From NCBI RefSeq assembly GCF_040548735.1, contig NZ_JBEPSD010000005.1:1-62222 (forward strand): DNA of 62,222 nt. Direction: 5' to 3'. A program made the position numbers and the translations under genes. Below are positions 52,260-59,280 of the stretch, one piece after another (position 1 is the stretch's first letter; each line of letters begins with the position of its first letter). Below the pieces are notes generated by a model. That model had not been told where the DNA came from, did no database searches, and worked only from the letters and a program-made list of their open reading frames with translations. The stretch comes from Rhodanobacter soli (GTDB taxonomy: Bacteria > Pseudomonadota > Gammaproteobacteria > Xanthomonadales > Rhodanobacteraceae).

Positions 52260-55200
52260 ATGAATTCCATAGCCGAACTGGTCTCCGCCTACCAGGCCGA
52301 CAAACTCAAGCTCCCCGCCGTATTCGATGCGCTGGGCGCGCGTGGTGCACTGGCGGAGGCCGAGTACCAGGCCGAGCGCGAGTGGCTCGAGCAGCAGCGC
52401 GATGCAGGCGCGCTCGACCCGCTGATCGCCAAGGCGTTGCTGGCCAAGCTGGCCGCGGTGCAGGTGCCGCTGGTGCCGACGGTGCCCGACGACGATGTCA
52501 CCATGATCAAGCCGGCCACCCAGCGGCCGGCCGTGCCATCGGTTCCAGCGGCAGGCAGCAACGACGACGAGGCCACCCGGGTGCAGCCGACCTCGCGTCC
52601 GGGCGCGCCGGCGGCGGCTGACGTGGACGATGCCACCGTGGTCAAGCCGACCTCGCGCCCCACGTCGCCGCCTGTCACGGACGAGGCCACGATCGTCAAG
52701 CCGGCCTCGGGTACGCCGCGTCCGCCGACCGACGGACATACCGCCGGCGTCACCGGCACGCAGGGCACGCAGCAGGGCAGGACCGGCACCAGTTCCAGCA
52801 TGAACAGCTCCAGCTGGAATCACATCGCCGACGCGGAAGCCGGCGATTTCGTCACGGTCGGCTCGCTGCTCAAGGGCCGCTTCCATCTCGAGCGGGAGAT
52901 CGGCCGCGGCGGCATGGGCGTGGTGTTCAAGGCGCGCGACGAGCGCAAGGTCGAGGCGCGCGACCGCGACCCCTACGTCGCGGTGAAGGTGCTGAACGAC
53001 GAATTCCGCCGCCATCCCGATTCGCTGATCTCGCTGCAGCGCGAGTCGCGACGCTCGCAGCAGCTGGCGCACGACAACATCGTGCGCGTCTACGATTTCG
53101 ACAAGGACCGCACGATCGTCTTCATGACGATGGAATACGTCGACGGCTCCGATCTCAAGCAGCTGATCCGCGAGCGCGCCTACAACGGCATGCCGCTGGC
53201 GCAGGCGCGACCACTGATCGAGGGCATGGCACGGGCACTGAGCCGCGCGCACGCCGCCGGCGTGGTGCATTCCGACTTCAAGCCCGCGAACGTCATGGTC
53301 ACCCGCGACGGCGTGCCGAAGGTGTTCGACTTCGGCATCGCCCGCGCCGGCAAGCACATGGGTGACGCGGTCGGCGAACAGACCGTGTTCGATGCCGGAA
53401 CGCTGGGCGCGCTGACCCCAGCCTACGCCAGCCTGGAGATGATCCGCGGCGAAGACCCGGTACCCGGCGACGACGTCTATGCGCTGGGCTGCGTGACGTT
53501 CGAGCTGCTGACCGGCAAGCACCCGTACGACAAGGCCAGCGCCGAAGTGGCGATGAAGGAAGGGCGCAAGCCACCGCCGGTGAAGGGTCTGACCAAGCAC
53601 CAGTACAAGGTGTTGTGCGCCAGCGTCGCCTTCACCAAGGGTCAGCGCCTGAAGAGCGCGAACGACCTGGTCGAGGGTTTGCGCGAAGTCGGCCTGCGCG
53701 AACGGGCCATGCCGTACTTCATGTATGGCGTGCCGGCCGCCCTGGTAATCGCCGGCGGCGTCTGGGCGTGGACCAATTACCGGCACAGCCACCACGTGGC
53801 CGAAGTGATCGCGCGGTTCACGCCGGCGCGCCCGGATCACTACGCCAACGAGAACCAGGCGCTGCAGGCGCTGGACACGCTGGGCGACGACGACCGCAAA
53901 CGCATCATCGTCGACCAGGGCGAGCTGATCCAGAACTACCTACTGAGCCGGATCGACGCCTACTGGAACCCCGCCAAGGATCGCTACGACTATGCCGGGG
54001 CGCAACGGGTATTCAAGCTGCGCGACGATCTGAAGCTGTACTCGCCGGCGCTGGACATCAAGCGCAGCAGCGTGGATGACCAGAAGAACGACCTGCTCAA
54101 TTCACTGGATACGCAACTCACCCAGCAGATCGACGCGAACGCCATTTTCGAGAACCAGCCGGACAACGTCGTTCCCACGCTGGCGCACATCCGCGCGATC
54201 GATCCGAACAGTAGCCTGCTGAAGAACGCCGAGCTGGAGCTCAAGTACGACACGGCCATCGGCAAGTCGCTGGAGGCCGGACACGTCGACGAAGCGGCCG
54301 GCGAACTCAAGCTGGCCAGCAGCCTGTTTCCGGATTCCGCCCGCCTGAAGCAGCGCGGCGCGCAGTTGGACGAAATGGGCAAGGCGCTGGCGGCGCAACG
54401 GCTGCAGGAACAGCAGGCGCAGCAGTTGCAGCAGCGGCGCGAGCAGAGCCTGCTGGTCCTGACCGGCCTGCTCGACAAGGCGAGCAACGCCGATGACTGG
54501 CGCACCAAGGTGGCAACGGCATATCACGACGCGGCGGGCCTGCTCGGCGACGATCCGCGGCTGGCGGCGCAGGCCACCCGTTTGAAGCAGGCGCTGGCGG
54601 CGCAGGCGGCGGAGAAACAGGGTACGGGCGACCTGACTGGCGCGATCGGCATCGCCGGTTTCGGCATCGACTTGTTTCCCGGCGACTCGGCCCTCTCGGC
54701 GACGCGCCAGAGCTTGCTGGAGCAGCAGAACCAGCTGGCGCAGAAGGCAGCCACCGAGGCGCAGCGCAATGCGCTGGCCAAGAGCCGGGTCACCGACCTG
54801 CTGGCCAATCCGCTCGGCACCGTGGTCTGGCTGCAGGACGTCAAGAGCGCGTTGAACAACGCGCGCAGCCAGATCGGTGCCGATTCTCCGGACTATGCCG
54901 CGGTGCGCGGCCAGGTCGACGCCGGCCTCATCAAGTTGGCGCGCGAGCGGATCGCCGCCGGCGATCTCGATGCCGCCGAGCGCATCGGCCAGGCCGGCCA
55001 GCAACTCGATCCGGCCGAAGCCGGTCATGCGAAAGTCCTGGCCGACGTGACCAGCGCGCGCAACGCCGCCCAGCAGAAGAATCTGCAGCAACAGGCGCAG
55101 GCCCTCGCCGATGCGCGCACGACGCTGGCCGGGTTGGGCGCGAAACCGACACTGACGCCCGACTGGCAGCATTCGGTGGCGGCGGCGATGGACACGCTGC

Positions 55201-56690
55201 GTGCCGACACGTCACCCGAGACCAGGCGTGTGGTCGACGCGCTGGGTGCCGCCATCGCGCACGAGGCGGCCCGGCTCGCCGACCCGCAGCATCTGCCGCA
55301 AGCCCGGCTCGCGGTGGATTTCGGCCTCAAGTACGTGCCGAAATCGACGCAGCTGATTGCACAGGCTGCTGCCCTCGATGCACTTCAGCAGGAGCTGCAG
55401 GCCAAGGCGGCGCAGGAGAGCGCCGACGCCGAAGTGAAGTCGCGCATCGAGTCGATGAAGAGCGCGGTGGCCGCTGGCGATGTAGGCAAGGCCAGCCAGT
55501 CGCTGGCGCGGATCAAGACGTTGCAGCCCGACAACCCGTTCCTCAAGACCGAGGGGCCGAAACTGCTGGCCGACGCCTATCTGGGCCAGGCCGAGGATAC
55601 GTTCCAGAAAGGCCGCTACCAGCGGGCGGCGGACGTGCTTGGGCAGGGCCTCGGCACGCTTGGCGGGAACCCGGAACTGCGCGCGGCGAAGGCGCGCTAC
55701 GACGTGGTCGCCGCGATCATGGCCGCGGGCAAGCAGCCGCTGGCCAGCGCAGATTATGCGCAGTTGAAGAAGCAGCTCGACGGCATCCGCAGGACCGACG
55801 CCACGGAGCTTGGCAAACTGGAGACGAGCATGAAGATGCGCGGCCAGCTGAGCGCCAAGTCGCTGGCCGAACAGCTCGACAAACTCAAGCCCACCAGCGC
55901 CGCGCCAGCGGGGCCGTCCGTCGAGGCGCCGGTGACCGCGCCTGTCGCCGAAACGCCGGCGGCGGTCCCGGGGCGCTTGCCGACGACCACCGGCAAGCCG
56001 GGTGCCGCACCGGGCGCCAAGCCGCCAGCCGTTGCCGAAGCAGCGGCACCCTCGGGGGCTGATTCGTGCTCCAAGCCGGGACTGGCCGGGAAGGGCAAGT
56101 TCTGTTCCGACAGCATCAGCGGTGCGCGTGGACCGCTGCTGGTCGTCGTGCCCGGTATCGGCGGCGGCAAGGCGTATGCCATGTCGCGCGCAGAGATATC
56201 CATCAACGAGTTCAATCAGTTCTGCCGGGCCAGCGGCAAGTGCGCCGCCATGACGGTCGCGGACCAGGACCTCGGCAACGCGCCGGTGAGCAACATCAGC
56301 CTCGACCAGGCCCGCGCCTACGCGCGCTGGCTCAGCGACCTCAGTGGGGGATTCACCTATCGCCTGCCCACCGATGCGGAGTGGGTGCATGCGGCGAAGG
56401 GTGGCGGTGGCTGGAAGCAGGCCGAGGACAGCAATTGCGTGCTGCCTTCGGCCGGCGGCGGCGACGGCAGCGGCGCGCCGGTGTCGGCGCGGGGCCGCTC
56501 GCGCAACCCATGGGGCCTGGTCAACATGACCGGCAACGTCTGGGAATGGGTCGTCAGCGGCGGCAGCGTGATGGTGCGCGGGGGCAGCTACAGCAGCTAC
56601 TGGTCGGACTGCAGCGTCGATACCAGCCGCGCCGACGGTGGTTCGCCGCAGCGGGACGTGGGTTTCCGGGTGCTCAGGGAGCTGAAATGA
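52260..56690 (+). CDS. ppkA: T6SS Ser/Thr kinase PpkA with C-terminal TagR-like (FGE/sulfatase-modifying) domain
   Basis: A 1476-residue transmembrane kinase that should phosphorylate T6SS targets read by TagH. Order: helical N-terminus; Thr repeat tail (77-148); kinase domain with Gly loop GRGGMG (~215-220), Lys243, catalytic loop His337-Ser338-Asp339 (HSD instead of HRD) and DFG at 357-359; one membrane helix (~486-506); a long periplasmic helical region rich in Ala/Gln with TPR-like spacing (~510-1230); a Pro/Ala linker; and an FGE-sulfatase fold domain (~1290-1476) with NPWGLVNMTGNVWEWV and RGGSYSSYWSDC. TagR of P. aeruginosa, which activates PpkA from the periplasm, has this fold, so the two functions are fused here. 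Confidence 0.92.
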   Translation: MNSIAELVSAYQADKLKLPAVFDALGARGALAEAEYQAEREWLEQQRDAGALDPLIAKALLAKLAAVQVPLVPTVPDDDVTMIKPATQRPAVPSVPAAGSNDDEATRVQPTSRPGAPAAADVDDATVVKPTSRPTSPPVTDEATIVKPASGTPRPPTDGHTAGVTGTQGTQQGRTGTSSSMNSSSWNHIADAEAGDFVTVGSLLKGRFHLEREIGRGGMGVVFKARDERKVEARDRDPYVAVKVLNDEFRRHPDSLISLQRESRRSQQLAHDNIVRVYDFDKDRTIVFMTMEYVDGSDLKQLIRERAYNGMPLAQARPLIEGMARALSRAHAAGVVHSDFKPANVMVTRDGVPKVFDFGIARAGKHMGDAVGEQTVFDAGTLGALTPAYASLEMIRGEDPVPGDDVYALGCVTFELLTGKHPYDKASAEVAMKEGRKPPPVKGLTKHQYKVLCASVAFTKGQRLKSANDLVEGLREVGLRERAMPYFMYGVPAALVIAGGVWAWTNYRHSHHVAEVIARFTPARPDHYANENQALQALDTLGDDDRKRIIVDQGELIQNYLLSRIDAYWNPAKDRYDYAGAQRVFKLRDDLKLYSPALDIKRSSVDDQKNDLLNSLDTQLTQQIDANAIFENQPDNVVPTLAHIRAIDPNSSLLKNAELELKYDTAIGKSLEAGHVDEAAGELKLASSLFPDSARLKQRGAQLDEMGKALAAQRLQEQQAQQLQQRREQSLLVLTGLLDKASNADDWRTKVATAYHDAAGLLGDDPRLAAQATRLKQALAAQAAEKQGTGDLTGAIGIAGFGIDLFPGDSALSATRQSLLEQQNQLAQKAATEAQRNALAKSRVTDLLANPLGTVVWLQDVKSALNNARSQIGADSPDYAAVRGQVDAGLIKLARERIAAGDLDAAERIGQAGQQLDPAEAGHAKVLADVTSARNAAQQKNLQQQAQALADARTTLAGLGAKPTLTPDWQHSVAAAMDTLRADTSPETRRVVDALGAAIAHEAARLADPQHLPQARLAVDFGLKYVPKSTQLIAQAAALDALQQELQAKAAQESADAEVKSRIESMKSAVAAGDVGKASQSLARIKTLQPDNPFLKTEGPKLLADAYLGQAEDTFQKGRYQRAADVLGQGLGTLGGNPELRAAKARYDVVAAIMAAGKQPLASADYAQLKKQLDGIRRTDATELGKLETSMKMRGQLSAKSLAEQLDKLKPTSAAPAGPSVEAPVTAPVAETPAAVPGRLPTTTGKPGAAPGAKPPAVAEAAAPSGADSCSKPGLAGKGKFCSDSISGARGPLLVVVPGIGGGKAYAMSRAEISINEFNQFCRASGKCAAMTVADQDLGNAPVSNISLDQARAYARWLSDLSGGFTYRLPTDAEWVHAAKGGGGWKQAEDSNCVLPSAGGGDGSGAPVSARGRSRNPWGLVNMTGNVWEWVVSGGSVMVRGGSYSSYWSDCSVDTSRADGGSPQRDVGFRVLRELK
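52488..52703 (+). repeat. Four Thr-centred repeats in the PpkA N-terminal tail
   Basis: Imperfect repeats DDVTMIKPAT, DEATRVQPTS, DDATVVKPTS and DEATIVKPAS place Thr81, Thr106, Thr126 and Thr144 in the same acidic-x-Thr-x-[VI]-[KQ]-Pro context at intervals of 25, 20 and 18 residues. These are candidate autophosphorylation sites for the FHA domain of TagH. Confidence 0.7.
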
Positions 56691-57043
56691 CCGAACGGGA
56701 ACGTGCCATCAATCAGGATCTGCATGTCCTGGACGAAGCGCATCGGCTGGGGCGGCTATCGCGCGCCGAATACCGCGCGCGCCGCCGCCGCGTACTGCAG
56801 TCGCTGCACGACAGCAGCAGCGTCGTCACCGCGCGCAAGACCCTGCTGCCATCGGCCACCACGACGTCGCGTACGCGCCGTGTCCATGCCATGCCGTCCG
56901 GCGATACGTCGGTCGATGCCGGGCATGCATTGACGACGTTGCTGTCGATGCGGCCGGCAGTGGCATGGAAACCCTTGCTCGCATTTCTGGGCGGTGCCGC
57001 GTTGCTGATACTGGTGGCGTGCTGGTTGTTTCTGGGCGGCTGA
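56687..57043 (+). CDS. Small tail-anchored membrane protein with SHOCT-like N-terminus
   Basis: A 118-residue protein. LDEAHRLGRLSRAEYRARRR near residues 15-34 resembles a SHOCT/short helical motif. A basic Ser/Thr-rich middle follows, then one C-terminal membrane helix (LLAFLGGAALLILVACWLFL). The start overlaps the ppkA stop (ATGA), so it is translationally coupled to the kinase and probably its membrane partner. The final residues are GG. I do not recognise it as a named T6SS factor. Confidence 0.75.
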   Translation: MTERERAINQDLHVLDEAHRLGRLSRAEYRARRRRVLQSLHDSSSVVTARKTLLPSATTTSRTRRVHAMPSGDTSVDAGHALTTLLSMRPAVAWKPLLAFLGGAALLILVACWLFLGG

Positions 57044-57044
57044 A

Positions 57045-57098
57045 GATACCTGCCATCGCAGTCGCCGCATGAAGCCGATCCTGTCCATGGCAGGTATC
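57045..57098. terminator. 12-bp perfect inverted repeat after the T6SS operon
   Basis: GATACCTGCCAT (57045-57056) and ATGGCAGGTATC (57087-57098) are perfect inverted repeats separated by 30 nt. They start 2 bp after the last T6SS gene, so a transcript end or processing hairpin is likely. No T-tract follows; a protein-binding site is also possible. Confidence 0.45.
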
Positions 57099-57256
57099 CG
57101 GTTGCCTGCCGCCCGTACGCGCTTGTGCATGACTGTGGTGCAATGAAGAGGGGGCTGTGCAATAGGCTGCGATGCGCGATGGGGGTGACAGGTCGCCCGC
57201 GCGGCGGAGCCCGTTGTGGAGCCACTTCCGGAGCTGCCACGCGGCACCGCTCGGAA

Positions 57257-57343
57257 GTTTGGCAAACGTGAAAAGCCGGTTTGCCGGAAGTCATGGGCCG
57301 GCGTTTGCGTATCTGGTTTGCACGCTTTTTTGCAACCGCAAAC
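57257..57343. repeat. Cluster of GTTTGC/GCAAAC elements in the 464-bp gap before the TPS operon
   Basis: Five GTTTGC or GCAAAC hexamers (57262, 57279, 57303, 57316 and 57338 as start positions) lie within 87 bp; the first forms the small palindrome GTTTGGCAAAC. A TTGAAC at 57354 could be a -35 element, but no good -10 was found. The rest of the gap (57044-57507) holds the inverted repeat at 57045-57098 and no gene. This may be an operator array for the downstream two-partner secretion genes. Confidence 0.35.
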
Positions 57344-57507
57344 GACGCTTCCTTTGAACGCGTAAAGGTGTATCCTGATAGAAGTAACACGAGCCAACAG
57401 GCAGCAATTGCCTGATTACCGGGGGCTTGGAATTTCGCAGTTGGCGTGACCCTGATGTCTCGGGGCGCGCCGTCAATGGATGATGATGCGACCAGGGGGA
57501 ATGTATC

Positions 57508-59277
57508 GTGCGAACTGTTTGCCTCGCGGCAGCGTTGGCGTTGGCGTTGACTGGCGGGACTGCCGGGGCGCAAGACGCCGGCGTTGTTTCGCCTGATCAG
57601 GCTTCCCGCAACGAAGTGCCAGTCGGGAGTCCCCCGACATCATCACCGGAACCCAATGCCAAGCCGCAGCAGGCGCCCGACAATGTCGTGCCGCCGGTGA
57701 GGGAGCGCGATGCCGCACCCGTGCAGAAGATTGCGGTGCGCGGCTTCCGCGTTATCGGCGTTGCGGATCATGCGGACCTCGGCGTAACGCCGGCGAGCAT
57801 CCAGGCGCTGGCCGATGCGCAATACCAGGAACTGGCCGGCAAGGCCGGCAATCCGGTGCAGCTGAGCTTCGAGGAGATGCAGGGCGTTGCCGACAAGATC
57901 GTCGAGCGCTATCGGACGGCTGGCTTCATCGTCTCCAATGCGTTTCTTCCGGCACAGACCGTCGGCGCCGACCAGATCGTCGAGATCCGGGTGCTGGAGG
58001 GCAAGATCGGCAAGATCATCGTCAAGGGCACGAAGCGCTACCGCCCCGGCGTGATCTCGGCATCGGCGGAAAAGCTGCGCGGCAAGCCGCTGCTGAAGAG
58101 CGACGTCGACACCGCGCTGCTGTATGCTCGCGATCTGCCGGGTGTCACGGTGGCATCGACGTTCCAGCCGGGCGAGAACACCGGCGACACCGACCTGGTG
58201 ATGATCGCCAACGAGGCGAAACGTCCCTACAAGTTCACGCTTGGTGCCAACAACTACGGTACCGAACTTACCGGCCGCTACCGTGCACAGGCCGGACTCG
58301 AGTGGGCCAATCCGCTCGGTATCGGCGACACCTTCAACGTCAATGTGGACTACGCGCTGGACCCGAGCGACAACGTGTATGGCGCGGTGTCCTACCGTGC
58401 GCCGGCGCCAAGCGTGCCTGGCCTGAGCGCCGTGATCGGCGCCTCGCGCAACGAGCTGCAGATCAACTCCGGCTCGTTCGCCGCGCTCGACGTCAAGGGT
58501 CCCAGCTCGCTCTACTACGGTGGCATGGACTGGAAGTTCATCAACCGGGACGACCTGCAGGCACTGAGTACGCTGCATTTCATCCGTGAGGAATCCAGGC
58601 TCGACAGCCTCGGCGTCAACCTGTCGGACGAGAAGTTCAGCCTGGCCGAACTGACTTACGGGATGCTCCATACCGATCGCCGTTTCCATGGTGTCGACAT
58701 CCTCCAGATCAGCCTGCGCAAGTCCATCCATGACGACTCCAGGGAGCCCGACCTGGTCAGTCCGCAGCATTCGAGAAATTTCCTGGTCGCCAAGCTCTCG
58801 TACACGCGAATGCAGTTCCTGACCAAGTCGCAGCGGCTCAACTTCAAGCTCGTCGGCCAGTACAGCAATGACGCGCTGGTCCCGCTCGAACAGTTCGCGC
58901 TGGGCGGCCCGGACAGCACCCGCGCCTATCCGATCGCCGACGCCCTGCGCGATCGCGGCTATTACACATCGCTCGAATATCACGTCGACGCACCGGGCTT
59001 CGGCGACAAGGTCTCGCCGTTCTACGGCCGCCCCTGGCGCGAGTTGCTCGAATTCCAGGTTTTCGTCGACTACGCCAAGGGCTATTCGGCGGGCGCCAAC
59101 AAGTTCATCGAGCCGGAGTCGGCCACGCTCAGCGGCGTGGGCGCCGGCCTGATTTTCCGGCTGCCGCGATTCAGCCATTTCGAGTTCCATCTCAATGGTG
59201 CCGTACCCCTGGGTTCGCAGGATGCGTCCGATCACAAGGGCTACCACATCTACTCCCGCTTCAGCTTCACGTTCTGA
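57508..59277 (+). CDS. Two-partner secretion outer-membrane transporter TpsB (ShlB/FhaC family)
   Basis: Omp85-superfamily pore that exports the adjacent TpsA protein. The 589-residue protein has a signal peptide (cleavage near AGAQDAG, residue ~22), a Pro-rich plug-linker region, two POTRA domains (IAVRGFRVIG to ~residue 215, including VLEGKIGKIIVKGTKRY), and a 16-strand barrel with the conserved tip loop ALGGPDSTRAYP and the C-terminal strand HIYSRFSFTF ending in Phe. The start is GTG 57508 with AGGGGGA upstream. It lies 3 bp before the tpsA start, a normal tpsB-tpsA operon. Confidence 0.93.
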   Translation: MRTVCLAAALALALTGGTAGAQDAGVVSPDQASRNEVPVGSPPTSSPEPNAKPQQAPDNVVPPVRERDAAPVQKIAVRGFRVIGVADHADLGVTPASIQALADAQYQELAGKAGNPVQLSFEEMQGVADKIVERYRTAGFIVSNAFLPAQTVGADQIVEIRVLEGKIGKIIVKGTKRYRPGVISASAEKLRGKPLLKSDVDTALLYARDLPGVTVASTFQPGENTGDTDLVMIANEAKRPYKFTLGANNYGTELTGRYRAQAGLEWANPLGIGDTFNVNVDYALDPSDNVYGAVSYRAPAPSVPGLSAVIGASRNELQINSGSFAALDVKGPSSLYYGGMDWKFINRDDLQALSTLHFIREESRLDSLGVNLSDEKFSLAELTYGMLHTDRRFHGVDILQISLRKSIHDDSREPDLVSPQHSRNFLVAKLSYTRMQFLTKSQRLNFKLVGQYSNDALVPLEQFALGGPDSTRAYPIADALRDRGYYTSLEYHVDAPGFGDKVSPFYGRPWRELLEFQVFVDYAKGYSAGANKFIEPESATLSGVGAGLIFRLPRFSHFEFHLNGAVPLGSQDASDHKGYHIYSRFSFTF

Positions 59278-59280
59278 CGG

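Noticed and set aside
57150..57500. c-di-GMP (GEMM) riboswitch in the TPS leader
   Set aside because: Some purine-rich AAAGCCGG-like pieces occur, but the conserved GEMM core and its two helices could not be aligned.
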